Below, piece after piece: positions 16,962 to 24,368 of a DNA stretch of 64,000 nucleotides. Both the position numbers and the translations under genes were made by a program. The stretch comes from a virus, in IMG/VR virus record IMGVR_UViG_3300025314_000014, positions 1 through 64,000 of that record. The stretch is one strand, 5' to 3'. The notes below the pieces were generated by a model. That model worked only from the letters and a program-made list of their open reading frames with translations, did no database searches and had not been told where the DNA came from. Each line of letters starts with the position of its first letter. Position 1 is the first letter of the stretch.

Positions 16962-17631
16962 CAGACTCCACCACAGAAGTCTCGATTAGTCCTTGCTCCT
17001 GTGCAAACTTTCCATTGGAGGTGAACCTATCCAGCAGCCTCCTAGCAGCAACCCTCTTAGCCTCCTCAGATTCTACTTCCCTTCCGTCAACAATAAACAC
17101 ACCCTTCTCTACGTGAATAGGAGCACGTTCACCATGCTCAGGCTCCAATGCCTTCTCTAATGCGAGTAGGTCCGATGGCCCATAAAGCCTACGAATAACT
17201 TTGAGGTAGTCATACTCAGTCTCCGTAAGAGAGTTGAAGTTATAGGCCGCCCTGTATAGAATCTTAAAGTCACGGCGGAGAGCCAACCTAAAGTTCCTCA
17301 TGAACTCCATACGCAGGATGTCTCTACTGAGAGAGTGCTGAAGGAAGCTGAGCTTAGGCCCCTCTAGCTCCTTGAACTCAGGGTCGTCACGTCTCCACTT
17401 GTTTACCGTATGTTGAGAAACCTCGGCCATAGTGCAGGCCTCACGGACTGAGAACCCACAGGCACGATAGCTCAAATAGGATGCCTTCCGAGGGTGATTA
17501 GATGCTGGCAATCTAGCTTGAAGCATCTCCTCCAGGTCATTCGGCTCTATGTCGAGAGTGCCGGACTCAACCTGTTCAACCTCGTGTAGCTCCTGCTTGG
17601 GACCTATGACAAAGATTTGTTCAGATACCAT
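16951..17631 (-). CDS. terS: Terminase small subunit, phage A
   Basis: I set the start at ATG 17629-17631 (226 aa) because GTGAGG precedes it and a TATAAT box ends 16 bases upstream; the open frame extends 44 codons further into the promoter, which cannot be transcribed from it. A helix-turn-helix (SVREACTMAEVSQHTVNKWR) lies near residue 70, as in TerS proteins that recognise packaging sites. A long helical part and an acidic tail follow. It overlaps TerL by 11 bases. It is the first gene of the rightmost minus-strand operon of phage A. Confidence 0.75.
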   Translation of the reverse strand: MVSEQIFVIGPKQELHEVEQVESGTLDIEPNDLEEMLQARLPASNHPRKASYLSYRACGFSVREACTMAEVSQHTVNKWRRDDPEFKELEGPKLSFLQHSLSRDILRMEFMRNFRLALRRDFKILYRAAYNFNSLTETEYDYLKVIRRLYGPSDLLALEKALEPEHGERAPIHVEKGVFIVDGREVESEEAKRVAARRLLDRFTSNGKFAQEQGLIETSVVESDGS

Positions 17632-17647
17632 TTGATTCCTCACCATC

Positions 17648-17676
17648 ATTATAACATAAGACAATAAGCTTGTCAA
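17648..17676 (-). promoter_or_regulatory. Sigma70-type promoter for phage A packaging/head operon
   Basis: TTGACA (17671-17676, minus strand), exactly 17 bases, TATAAT (17648-17653). Transcription would begin about ten bases before the TerS ATG, giving a very short leader. Both hexamers are consensus. Confidence 0.85.
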
Positions 17677-17752
17677 GTGCACCGAGGGTAATTTGAGTAT
17701 ATAGTTTGGTATAGTTGTGTGTTTGAGTATATATAAGATTTGCACTTGACAA
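17670..17752. repeat. 12-bp inverted repeat overlapping both divergent -35 boxes
   Basis: TTGTCAAGTGCA (17670-17681) and TGCACTTGACAA (17741-17752) are perfect inverted copies, each covering a -35 hexamer of the two divergent promoters. An operator for one regulator that controls both arms is inferred. Confidence 0.55.
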
Positions 17753-17775
17753 AAACACACCACACTTGCTATAAT
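17746..17775 (+). promoter_or_regulatory. Sigma70-type early promoter, phage A rightward
   Basis: TTGACA (17746-17751), 18-base spacer, TATAAT (17770-17775), followed by AAGGAGAG and the ATG at 17803. It drives the long plus-strand early operon. Confidence 0.8.
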
Positions 17776-17802
17776 AATAGTGAATAACCAATAAGGAGAG
17801 CT

Positions 17803-18033
17803 ATGGAAATTGACCGCAAGGTATACACCGTCAAAGAGGTCGCTGCACAGTTAGGGATAAGTCCCGAATCCGTTTACAGGGCTGTACGAAGAGGTACGAT
17901 ACCGTCTGTATGGATAGGTGGACGTGTGCTTATTCCTATAGAGGCTTTTGAGAGGCTGCTGGAACCTATAAGAGCTTACCAGGAGAAAGAGAAGGCCTTT
18001 AGAGCGGGTGACGGCCAATCAGGTTCCATATGA
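17803..18033 (+). CDS. Excisionase-family (HTH_17) DNA-binding protein, 76 aa
   Basis: The N-terminal 50 residues are a MerR/excisionase-type winged helix: YTVKEVAAQLGISPESVYRA, then VRRGTIPSVWIGGR and RVLIPIEAFERLL. First gene of the early operon, with AAGGAGAG before ATG, and it overlaps the ATPase gene by 4 bases. Without an integrase in view, a role as early regulator (perhaps at the divergent operator just upstream) or replication-origin binder is more likely than excision. Confidence 0.75.
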   Translation: MEIDRKVYTVKEVAAQLGISPESVYRAVRRGTIPSVWIGGRVLIPIEAFERLLEPIRAYQEKEKAFRAGDGQSGSI

Positions 18034-19136
18034 CCTCATATAAAGACATAGACAGGGTTTTCCGCGAAACCTTCCTCATGGAAGACCCTTATGTGCTACC
18101 TGTAGTGCTCGCCACAGTTCTGTCCCACTATACAAAAGGAGACCCTATCTGGCTAATGCTCATTGCGGAGGCAGGTTCGGGAAAAACAGAGCTACTGAGT
18201 TCTTTGGAGGGTATACCACAGGTACAACCTCTAGATACCATCTCACCTAGGACCTTCCTCTCAGGATATGAACGTTCTGATAAGGGACAAACTAGCCTAC
18301 TCAAGCGCCTTGGAAACCCCATATTTACAATAGAGGATTTCAGCACAGTTCTTTCCGAACATGCCCCTGACCAGAGAAACATAATGGGGCAGTTACGAAA
18401 GATATATGATGGGAGATATGTTAAGGATGTAGGAAGCGAGAAGGAATCTATCACCTGGAGAGGAAAGGTCACCCTTATTGCCGGCTGCACGCCCGCTATA
18501 GACGGTAAACAAGGAGGAATGGCAAGCCAGGAACTAGGAGAGCGCTTCCTAGACTATCGATACCATATTTCTAATCCTCTTGCTACAACAGAAGCAGCAC
18601 TTCGACAGAATGGAACTGAGGCTGAAACAAGAAGGCAGAGAATGGAACTTGTAGGACAATTTGTTGAGGGCTATAACCTCAAGATGTTATTTCCCCAGAT
18701 TCAGGGCCCTAAACTTCCACCTGATATTATGAAGAGATTGCCTGCTCTAGCAGATTATACCGCCCTATGTAGGTCAGAGGTGTCAAGAGAACCTTATACC
18801 CACGAAATAACCAGACTCCCTCAGAGGGAAACTGGAACACGATTGGTGAAGCAGCTAGGCAAACTCGGAGAGTCACTTCTACTTGTTGACCAATCCCTCA
18901 ACATATGGTCAATCCTATACAAAGTTGCAATGGACAGTATTCCTCCTCTTCGCCTTGCAGTCCTCCAAGCCCTTACAGAGCCCAGGAAAACAAGCGAAAC
19001 CGCAAGACTGCTGAGGTTGCCAAATGTGAGTGTCCTAAGGGTACTCCAGGACCTTGAAGCATTGGATGTTGTTGAGTCATCAGGAACCGAGGTAGGAGGA
19101 TATGTTTGGAGGAGACTGCTGTGGATTGAAAATTAG
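18030..19136 (+). CDS. AAA+ ATPase with C-terminal winged helix (putative replication factor)
   Basis: 368 aa. Walker A AEAGSGKT (residues 47-54), Walker B-like IFTIEDF after FLSGYERSDKGQT, and an Arg-rich region beyond, typical of AAA+ helicase or initiator modules. The last ~60 residues (RKTSETARLLRLPNVSVLRV then LEALDVVES) form a winged helix. A replicative helicase, helicase loader or origin-binding ATPase is likely, since DNA polymerase and recombinases lie in the same operon and no other helicase is seen. GTP/ATP preference or target cannot be read from sequence. Confidence 0.65.
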   Translation: MTSYKDIDRVFRETFLMEDPYVLPVVLATVLSHYTKGDPIWLMLIAEAGSGKTELLSSLEGIPQVQPLDTISPRTFLSGYERSDKGQTSLLKRLGNPIFTIEDFSTVLSEHAPDQRNIMGQLRKIYDGRYVKDVGSEKESITWRGKVTLIAGCTPAIDGKQGGMASQELGERFLDYRYHISNPLATTEAALRQNGTEAETRRQRMELVGQFVEGYNLKMLFPQIQGPKLPPDIMKRLPALADYTALCRSEVSREPYTHEITRLPQRETGTRLVKQLGKLGESLLLVDQSLNIWSILYKVAMDSIPPLRLAVLQALTEPRKTSETARLLRLPNVSVLRVLQDLEALDVVESSGTEVGGYVWRRLLWIEN

Positions 19137-19240
19137 AACAGAATTAGAACGCATATCCCATCTTCTATATTACACACATTACTATAGTAAGGGTGTCACC
19201 CCAAGTCTGGGATTCACCAACTGATAAGAAGATTATACAC

Positions 19241-19471
19241 ATGAGCAAACCCATCCGCTATCGTCGCTGTCCTGTCTGCCACACAACTATGCCTGCAAAC
19301 CGCCTACTATATGTAGACACATTGGGTAAAAGAAACTGGAACCATATTGGTAGAGCCCTACGTCAGTGCCCTGAGTGTGGTAGCTCAGGTCCTACGTGTG
19401 ACTTTCCTATTGTTCGTGATGGTGAGATGGCTAGTCTATTGCAGGAGTATGAGGAGTCCCTAGGAGGTTAA
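19241..19471 (+). CDS. Zinc-ribbon protein, 76 aa
   Basis: RRCPVCHTTMPANRL and RQCPECGSSGPTC form two knuckles with ~30 residues between them, a classic zinc ribbon. I use the ATG at 19241; a frame 16 codons longer has no ribosome site. First of four adjacent Cys-rich mini-genes after the ATPase. Confidence 0.65.
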   Translation: MSKPIRYRRCPVCHTTMPANRLLYVDTLGKRNWNHIGRALRQCPECGSSGPTCDFPIVRDGEMASLLQEYEESLGG

Positions 19472-19473
19472 TT

Positions 19474-19677
19474 GTGGCTGATTGCAGCAAATCCTCTACT
19501 GGTGCTCACTACTGGATTATCTCAGGTCAGAATGGCGCTAAGGTTCCTGGCAAGTGCAAATACTGTGGAGAGGAGCGGCTATTTAAGAATACCTTTGAGC
19601 CGGAAGGAAATCCCACTATTGGAAAATACAGGTACCGCGACCCTATCAGCGAGAGAGCCAGAAGGGATTACGGATGA
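19474..19677 (+). CDS. Conserved phage zinc-finger mini-protein, 67 aa
   Basis: GTG start with AGGAGG 6 bases upstream. The sequence GAHYWIISGQNGAKVPGKCK and CKYCGEERLFKNTF resembles a widespread small protein type (His-His/Tyr-Trp-Ile ... Gly-x-Cys-x2-Cys-Gly-x2-Arg-x-Phe) found in phages and in some bacterial groups. One CxxC plus upstream His/Cys may bind zinc. Function unknown. Confidence 0.65.
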   Translation: MADCSKSSTGAHYWIISGQNGAKVPGKCKYCGEERLFKNTFEPEGNPTIGKYRYRDPISERARRDYG

Positions 19678-19787
19678 TTGCAGGCTATCTCAGGCGCCTC
19701 AATAGGAAGTGCTCTGTTTGCGGTTCTAGGCTTTACCTCCCAGATATTACATTCTGGATTTGCCTTAGATGCTATTTGGAGGCCTAA
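19674..19787 (+). CDS. Zinc-ribbon micro-protein, 37 aa
   Basis: ATG overlaps the previous stop (ATGA) and its TAA overlaps the next ATG (TAATG). Two CxxC knuckles (KCSVCGSRLY and ICLRCYLEA) with 17 residues between make a minimal zinc ribbon occupying nearly the whole chain. Confidence 0.6.
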   Translation: MIAGYLRRLNRKCSVCGSRLYLPDITFWICLRCYLEA

Positions 19788-20044
19788 TGGTCCTATATTG
19801 CGCTCACCACTTTACAGCCCCATTTGTTCGCGTTACTGAGGTCAAATGTCCTAGTTGTGGACTGCTCTGGACTTATACCTGTGACTCATGTGGCTTCCAA
19901 CGTAGTGTTCCCTTTGTAGCCTCAGTGATGGATTATGTAACTATCTCGAAGACAGACGAGTCTGACCACCTCTGTGGGTGTGGGGAGCCTGTGTTAATTG
20001 CCTCTGAGCCAACTGTTGAGGTTCTTTTCCCCCAATTTTCCTAA
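19787..20044 (+). CDS. Cys-rich zinc-ribbon protein, 85 aa
   Basis: Starts at 19787 through TAATG coupling. Three Cys pairs: VKCPSCGLLW, YTCDSCGFQR and HLCGCGEPV, so one or two zinc ions. The first 20 residues also hold CAHH. Ends the first zinc-ribbon cluster; about 220 bases without a convincing gene follow before the inserted minus-strand cassette. Confidence 0.6.
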   Translation: MVLYCAHHFTAPFVRVTEVKCPSCGLLWTYTCDSCGFQRSVPFVASVMDYVTISKTDESDHLCGCGEPVLIASEPTVEVLFPQFS

Positions 20045-20267
20045 AAATATGGTTAGAAGGCAGAAAGCAAAGGAATGACTGTCGCGCGTAGGGGCATAGC
20101 TTAGGCCACACTTGCGCAATTCGGCTGTAGGATGGTTCTCATTGGTGGTGCTGTAATGGGCCAATGGTTTACCCCAGAAAAGAAAATGGAGGCCTCTGTT
20201 GGGCCACACAATGCGTCTGGTGTCATGTGAGATGGTTGCCAGCACTGAGGATGACACCAATGGTTAC

Positions 20268-20321
20268 CAAAGGAAAAAGAAAGCCCCCCATCAGTGGCCG
20301 GGCATTCACGATGGAGGGCTT
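20268..20321 (-). terminator. Rho-independent terminator of the 20344-21012 cassette
   Basis: On the minus strand AAGCCCTCCATC (20310-20321) pairs with GATGGGGGGCTT (20281-20292), one G-T pair, and is followed by TCTTTTTCC. It lies about 20 bases after the stop of the minus-strand gene. Confidence 0.88.
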
Positions 20322-20343
20322 ATCGCTCTATTGGGAGTGTGGT

Positions 20344-21012
20344 CTAGCCGCTTACAGTGTGGCCGGCAGTCGCCAGCTTGCTAATGATACTGGCGCGATT
20401 CAATGGGCCGGAGTCTGGGAAGAACACTTTGCAGGCAGCGCTGGCGCTGGGGTATTCCGTCCCGTTGACAGTCAGTGGAACGGACTTCGCGCCACCACGA
20501 CCTGCGCCACCACGCTTGACGCCTTTGGGCGCAGTCGGGATGTTCGGGCCCTGCCACTTAGCGGGCGAGATGACCAGTTCTGGCGTCCCGATACCACTAG
20601 CCGCCGACGTGAAACCAGTAACGTTGAACTTCTTCAGCACATCGGAGCAGGCACTAAGCGCATCCCGAATGGCACTGGCAATGAGTGTACCAGCTTCGCG
20701 CAGTTCAGCCGTGGTGACTTCCCATTCGGCAACCTGGATGCGCTTCCGAGCCACGTCGATACTGGCGTTCACGGTGTCAACGGCTTTCTGGGCATCGCGC
20801 ACGTAGCCTGCCATCTCTAGCAGTTCATCAACGCTTGCTGACTTCTGGGCTTTGCCGAATGTGGACTTAGCACTGTCCAAGTCGCGCTGTGCCTGAGCCA
20901 AATCGCCAGTGGTAAGCCGCTCGACTTGGGCGTTCAGGTCTTCCACTGTTGGGGGAACCGACCCAGCAGCTTTGAGTCCAGCGTTTCGGTCTTTTTCCAG
21001 TTCTGTGACCAT
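20344..21012 (-). CDS. Moron-like protein with coiled coil and C-terminal DNA-binding-like segment, 222 aa
   Basis: Start chosen at ATG 21010-21012, with AAAGGAG upstream. Residues ~20-115 are a Gln/Glu/Lys/Ala-rich coiled coil (VEDLNAQVERLTTGDLAQAQ). A Gly/Lys/Arg linker (KGVKRGGAGRGGAK) leads to a ~45-aa C-terminal unit (VNGTEYPSASAACKVFF, then RASIISKLATAGH) of the NUMOD-like helix-turn-helix type seen on DNA-binding proteins. It points against all its neighbours and has a private promoter and terminator, the hallmark of a moron cassette. GC content is visibly higher than in flanking genes. Function unknown; superinfection control or defence is a guess. Confidence 0.7.
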   Translation of the reverse strand: MVTELEKDRNAGLKAAGSVPPTVEDLNAQVERLTTGDLAQAQRDLDSAKSTFGKAQKSASVDELLEMAGYVRDAQKAVDTVNASIDVARKRIQVAEWEVTTAELREAGTLIASAIRDALSACSDVLKKFNVTGFTSAASGIGTPELVISPAKWQGPNIPTAPKGVKRGGAGRGGAKSVPLTVNGTEYPSASAACKVFFPDSGPLNRASIISKLATAGHTVSG

Positions 21013-21062
21013 TCGATTATCTCCTTTCAATGGTCTGATTTTGCTGCCCGACCACTACATTC

Positions 21063-21090
21063 AATATACCATGACCCTGCACAATGTCAA
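21063..21090 (-). promoter_or_regulatory. Promoter of the minus-strand cassette
   Basis: TTGACA (21085-21090), 16-base spacer, TATATT (21063-21068) on the minus strand, 50 bases before the cassette ATG. Confidence 0.7.
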
Positions 21091-21116
21091 TAGCCTGGTT
21101 GTGAAGATTTCAATAT

Positions 21117-21132
21117 TACACGGTAACGTGTA
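21117..21132. promoter_or_regulatory. Palindrome TACACG-GTAA-CGTGTA, possible operator
   Basis: Perfect 6-bp arms around GTAA, upstream of the cassette promoter. It could be a repressor site or a cruciform; too short to be sure. Confidence 0.3.
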
Positions 21133-21252
21133 GTGGAGAATTGATTAGGCTAATTAGCAGTTCTTGGGCTGGCAGGAATTGTTTAGCTGTATAAGCTAAT
21201 GCACATCATACAACTAGCACACAAGTTCTATGCCCAAGTTGACATAACTAGC

Positions 21253-21281
21253 TTGACAACGCCAAGCATCCTATGTATAAT
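21253..21281 (+). promoter_or_regulatory. Second early promoter, phage A
   Basis: TTGACA (21253-21258), 17-base spacer, TATAAT (21276-21281). It restarts plus-strand transcription just right of the inserted cassette. Confidence 0.8.
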
Positions 21282-21328
21282 GGATAGGACAGATGGGGAG
21301 CAGAGCCATAGAGGAGATACAGGCCATC

Positions 21329-21505
21329 ATGGGTAAGGTTCTACCGTTTAAGAGAGTGAGCGACCCCGCTCTGGTTTGCAGGGACTGCGGGCAACCGACA
21401 AGAGGAACGAGAATCCTCTGTGCCGGCTGCATATTCGGACGTATGGGAGAGAGTGCAGCCAGGGAGATGAGTGCTGACGAGGAAGGGCATCCTTCAAGTC
21501 CGTAG
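21329..21505 (+). CDS. Zinc-knuckle protein, 58 aa
   Basis: ATG at 21329 preceded by AGGAGA. CRDCGQPTRGTRILCAGC is a compact four-cysteine knuckle. First gene after the 21253 promoter. Function unknown. Confidence 0.6.
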   Translation: MGKVLPFKRVSDPALVCRDCGQPTRGTRILCAGCIFGRMGESAAREMSADEEGHPSSP

Positions 21506-21641
21506 GCATGGTAGCTACCATGTGAGCGGACAGCCACGGGGTGCAGGCGTGTCAACAACATGTTTCGCCTGCAATGCATCGAAGTTGACCGATGCCTTCC
21601 CCCGCCAGCACTTGAGGAAGGGGAGCAGATGGACAAGCTAG
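21471..21641 (+). CDS. Small basic protein with CxxC, 56 aa
   Basis: GTG start (21471) with GGGAGA before it; overlaps both neighbours in other frames. It holds TTCFACNASKL and a basic C-terminus (PRQHLRKGSRWTS). A weaker alternative start is GTG 21522. Supported mainly by ribosome sites and composition. Confidence 0.45.
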   Translation: MLTRKGILQVRRHGSYHVSGQPRGAGVSTTCFACNASKLTDAFPRQHLRKGSRWTS

Positions 21642-21835
21642 TTGACGAGGACGGTGAATATTGCCGCCTAACGAGGAATGAACGGAGGGTGCTCCAACGT
21701 GAACTGAACATGATGGGCTATCGCTACCTAGGTGGTGAGAAGCCTTCTCTAAAGGAACGACGGCGTATCAGGGAAATCCAGGCACTCCTCAGTTCTGACG
21801 TGGGGATGTGGGAACGCATTAGCAGAGCGCGTTAG
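21629..21835 (+). CDS. Small charged helical protein, 68 aa
   Basis: ATG at 21629 follows AAGGGGAG; the longer frame from 21560 lacks a site. Rich in Arg/Glu (LTRNERRVLQRELNMMGYRY; KERRRIREIQ), a likely helical hairpin that may bind nucleic acid. Not recognised. Confidence 0.55.
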   Translation: MDKLVDEDGEYCRLTRNERRVLQRELNMMGYRYLGGEKPSLKERRRIREIQALLSSDVGMWERISRAR

Positions 21836-21873
21836 AGCCTCTGAGCACTTAGAGAGGAAAGGAGGTGATACAG

Positions 21874-22071
21874 ATGGCAACTCCAGCCGAACGCAAGCTC
21901 ATAGAGGACTGGCTAGACGAGGAAAGCCAGAGCCTCGATACACAGCCTGGTCAGACGGCGCTAAAGATGGCACTGTTTAGTGCCATTGACGATGATGGGG
22001 ATTGGCTGTATAACCAGCTAGGCAGGACGGCCAAGCGAATCGACCCGCGACTGTTCGAGCCAGACCGCTAG
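21874..22071 (+). CDS. Small acidic protein, 65 aa
   Basis: ATG at 21874 behind a strong GGAGGTGATAC site. Acidic and helical (AERKLIEDWLDEESQS ... DDDGDWLYNQLGR). Family not recognised. Confidence 0.6.
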   Translation: MATPAERKLIEDWLDEESQSLDTQPGQTALKMALFSAIDDDGDWLYNQLGRTAKRIDPRLFEPDR

Positions 22072-22101
22072 CACCTCAGTGAGGAGAGGAGGTGATTACA
22101 A

Positions 22102-22782
22102 ATGGAAATGCCTGACGACAATATCCTAGAGAAGATTCGTGCGTTACTCCGACTGGCGAATGACCATGCGGCTACAGAGGCCGAGGCATCACTGGCAATG
22201 GAGCGAGCGCAGGCATTACTCCTCAAGCATAACCTCGATATGTTGGATGTCAAGCTGGACGAGGATAACTTCTCATTTGAGGTTCTAGATGAGGAGTTCA
22301 ACATCGGACGGGCTGACTGGAGGAGCACTCTGCTAGGTGTAATAGCTAGGCAGAACTTCTGCCGTGTCATTACCCATAGGGCATTTGGTCGGCATCCTAG
22401 CATCATTGGTAGGAAATACAACATTGAGGTTGTGCAGGAGCTATCGCTGTGGCTCGCAGGCCAGCTTGACACCCTGGTCATGGCCGACATCAATGCGCGA
22501 GAGTTCCTAGGTGAGACCGTTGACCGCACCTGGAAGGATTCATTCCTCTATGGCGCGATTAACCGAATCAAGGAGCGGCTTATCGAGGTTAGCTCACAGA
22601 ACAATGGGCAGACACAGGCTCTTGTGGTGTGCCTGGATGAGGAAAACGATGCCTTCATCAAGCAGGCATATCCCAATCTAGGACATGGTAGGACATACTC
22701 CATCGATGCAAGGGCTTACCAGGCTGGTGTGTCTGCAGGTAACACAGTGTCAGTCCTACCAAGCCGGCGACAAGTCAGATAG
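22102..22782 (+). CDS. DUF2786-domain protein, 226 aa
   Basis: The first ~45 residues (ILEKIRALLRLANDHAATEA, then ASLAMERAQALLLKHNLD) are a clear DUF2786 domain, a helical unit of unknown function in phages and bacteria. The rest (residues 60-226) resembles the domain that often follows it and contains IGRKYNIEVVQELSLWLAGQ. No catalytic motif is evident. A strong GGAGGTGATTACAA site precedes the ATG. Such proteins often sit beside DNA-processing genes. Confidence 0.7.
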   Translation: MEMPDDNILEKIRALLRLANDHAATEAEASLAMERAQALLLKHNLDMLDVKLDEDNFSFEVLDEEFNIGRADWRSTLLGVIARQNFCRVITHRAFGRHPSIIGRKYNIEVVQELSLWLAGQLDTLVMADINAREFLGETVDRTWKDSFLYGAINRIKERLIEVSSQNNGQTQALVVCLDEENDAFIKQAYPNLGHGRTYSIDARAYQAGVSAGNTVSVLPSRRQVR

Positions 22783-22793
22783 GATAGGAGATA

Positions 22794-23009
22794 ATGATAA
22801 CAGGTGAAATGATAGATGAGGCTCTAGCAAAGTCGCCCGTTAAAGAGGGCAGTAGGGTCAGAGTTGACGGAGTTGAGGGGATAGTCCTCTATGTGTATTA
22901 TAATGGGTATGCGCTAGTGGAGTTCCCTGACACCCCTATCACTGGTGGCATCCTCAACAATAATAGCACCTACAAATGGAACAGATTGGAGGTGATTACA
23001 AATGCCTAA
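22794..23009 (+). CDS. Small beta-barrel-like protein, 71 aa
   Basis: EGSRVRVDGVEGIVLYVYYN and GYALVEFPDTP suggest a KOW/SH3-like barrel. Ends NRLEVITNA, and its last codons contain the ribosome site of the next gene. Function unknown. Confidence 0.6.
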   Translation: MITGEMIDEALAKSPVKEGSRVRVDGVEGIVLYVYYNGYALVEFPDTPITGGILNNNSTYKWNRLEVITNA

Positions 23010-23163
23010 GGCACTAGAGCAATACCTACTCAGGAAGTTGGCCTGGATGAACATCGGGCCGGAAGAGGTTACTCTCCTCGAGGTCAGGAAACATTCGGTT
23101 GTGATGCTCTTTGAGCGCCGCGATGTGACGGCCAAGAGGATAGTGTTTCACATTGAAGGATAG
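23002..23163 (+). CDS. Unknown mini-protein, 53 aa
   Basis: ATG at 23002 follows GGAGGTGATTACAA, identical to the site before 22102. Basic, with alternating hydrophobics in the C-terminal half (VTLLEVRKHSVVMLFERRDV). No family seen. Confidence 0.6.
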   Translation: MPKALEQYLLRKLAWMNIGPEEVTLLEVRKHSVVMLFERRDVTAKRIVFHIEG

Positions 23164-23172
23164 GAGGACGAA

Positions 23173-23367
23173 GTGAGCACAGTCATTCAGGATGACGAGT
23201 ATGAGGACAGGGAATCGGCAGACATAGTGGCCTCAGGCTATGAGACTGCCTGCCCTAATTGTGACCATCTTGTTCAACTGATAGAGGTGCCTCGATATGG
23301 GTACTCTATCGTTTGCATCTGTGGTTACACCTTCAAGACAAGCCTGCCAGAGCACGCCTATGCCTGA
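23173..23367 (+). CDS. Zinc-ribbon protein, 64 aa
   Basis: GTG start after AGGAGGACGAA. TACPNCDHLVQL and SIVCICGYTFK form a zinc ribbon behind an acidic N-terminus (QDDEYEDRES). Confidence 0.62.
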   Translation: MSTVIQDDEYEDRESADIVASGYETACPNCDHLVQLIEVPRYGYSIVCICGYTFKTSLPEHAYA

Positions 23368-23569
23368 CGTAAGCATCGAAATCCTGCAAGTGTATGGCCA
23401 CAGTCACAACAGGCCAATTGCTCCCATACAGGCGCGAGGTAGAGTTCAGGGTGAGTCTGAGGCCTACAATATAGTAGCCCGAAGGATTCTAGAGGTTCCT
23501 AGGGCTATTCTAGTCCGCCGTTCCTCATGGGCTGCACGTTATGGGGATGGTGGCGACCTACCATTCTAA
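23360..23569 (+). CDS. Unknown protein, 69 aa
   Basis: ATG at 23360 overlaps the previous stop. MPDVSIEILQVYGHSHNR and a basic middle (EAYNIVARRILEVPRAILVR) look like an alpha/beta fold. Not recognised. Confidence 0.55.
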   Translation: MPDVSIEILQVYGHSHNRPIAPIQARGRVQGESEAYNIVARRILEVPRAILVRRSSWAARYGDGGDLPF

Positions 23570-23571
23570 CC

Positions 23572-23790
23572 ATGCCTGACCTATCCCACCACGACCTCAC
23601 CGTAACCATACGCCACCTGCGGTCTCAGCCTGTAGATGACCTATGTGACCTGCGAGCCGAGCTATGGTGGTTCACAGCGGAGTATCTAGGTGACATCTGC
23701 TGTCTACCAGGATGGGGAGACCTTACGAGGAGTGCAGCACAGACAGCGGCCCACGCCAATGGTAACCTTCCAGAATACTGGAATGAATAG
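23572..23790 (+). CDS. Unknown protein, 72 aa
   Basis: ATG at 23572, two bases after the previous stop. Helical, Leu-rich (DLTVTIRHLRSQPVDDLCDL) with Trp-rich centre. Not recognised. Confidence 0.55.
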   Translation: MPDLSHHDLTVTIRHLRSQPVDDLCDLRAELWWFTAEYLGDICCLPGWGDLTRSAAQTAAHANGNLPEYWNE

Positions 23791-23801
23791 GAGGACATAA
23801 A

Positions 23802-23972
23802 ATGGAACGGACTGAGCTAACCTTTACATTCGAGCGTTCCACTAAGAACACTCAGAGGTATCAGGAAGTAGCCGAGTACGACCCGCCTGCTGTTGGTACA
23901 CTCTATATCCATAAGTCAGTTGCAGGCAGCAATCCTCCTCAGACATTGAGGGTAGTGATTGAGGTAGTGTAG
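23802..23972 (+). CDS. Unknown beta-rich mini-protein, 56 aa
   Basis: ATG at 23802 with AGGAGG upstream. Alternating pattern (ELTFTFERSTKNTQRY; TLRVVIEVV) suggests a small beta sheet. Confidence 0.55.
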   Translation: MERTELTFTFERSTKNTQRYQEVAEYDPPAVGTLYIHKSVAGSNPPQTLRVVIEVV

Positions 23973-23974
23973 CT

Positions 23975-24115
23975 ATGAAACCCCTACAATTCTGTATTTG
24001 TGGTCACACCAAGGTATCGCACATGAATCATAGAGACATTGCACCTTATGAACCATACCTCGGTTGGTGCGTAACGGAAAAATGCCCCTGCAAAAAGTGG
24101 ATACCAGATGAATGA
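23975..24115 (+). CDS. Zinc-binding micro-protein, 46 aa
   Basis: FCICGHTKVSHMNH gives two Cys and three His; WCVTEKCPCKKW gives three more Cys. This is the C-x-C-G-H ... H ... C-x-C type of small zinc finger also seen in the next gene, which it overlaps by 8 bases. Confidence 0.6.
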   Translation: MKPLQFCICGHTKVSHMNHRDIAPYEPYLGWCVTEKCPCKKWIPDE

Positions 24116-24368
24116 GCCAACCTCTGAGCTAAGTCAGTACCACAGGCAAACCTGTCGGTGTACCCACAGTAGGGGCCTACACTCCAAAGTCATAGGGATG
24201 AAGGAGCGAAACGGGGCCTGCTGTGCTCACTTTCCTGACAGGTGTGCCTGTATCAGATTTCACATGGGAGCAGGTGAGGACCTCCCTCATGCCGCACCCC
24301 CGCTGCATAGAACCTCATCTGCTCCCTCCATTTCTCCATATGAGGTCATACTGAAAGGAGAATCCTAA
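24108..24368 (+). CDS. Zinc-finger protein, 86 aa
   Basis: TCRCTHSRGLHSK, GACCAHFPDRCACIRF repeat the pattern C-x-C-x-H ... H ... C ... C-x-C-x2-F of a common small phage/bacterial zinc finger. The C-terminal third is Pro/Ser-rich. Its stop overlaps the next ATG. Confidence 0.62.
   Translation: MNEPTSELSQYHRQTCRCTHSRGLHSKVIGMKERNGACCAHFPDRCACIRFHMGAGEDLPHAAPPLHRTSSAPSISPYEVILKGES

Noticed and set aside
17803-18033. Excisionase as evidence of lysogeny
   Set aside because: The fold is common in regulators; no integrase or attachment site is visible, so lysogeny is not supported.
19994-20260. Minus-strand frame of 88 codons
   Set aside because: It overlaps the end of a coupled zinc-ribbon gene on the other strand, has no ribosome site and an unlikely composition.
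20045-20267. Possible tRNA in the gap before the moron cassette
   Set aside because: I looked for a cloverleaf and the GTTCRANNC arm; nothing folds convincingly, and no tRNA is seen elsewhere in the window.
20164-20820. Long plus-strand frame of 218 codons
   Set aside because: It lies antisense to the better supported minus-strand gene 20344-21012, which has its own promoter, ribosome site and terminator.
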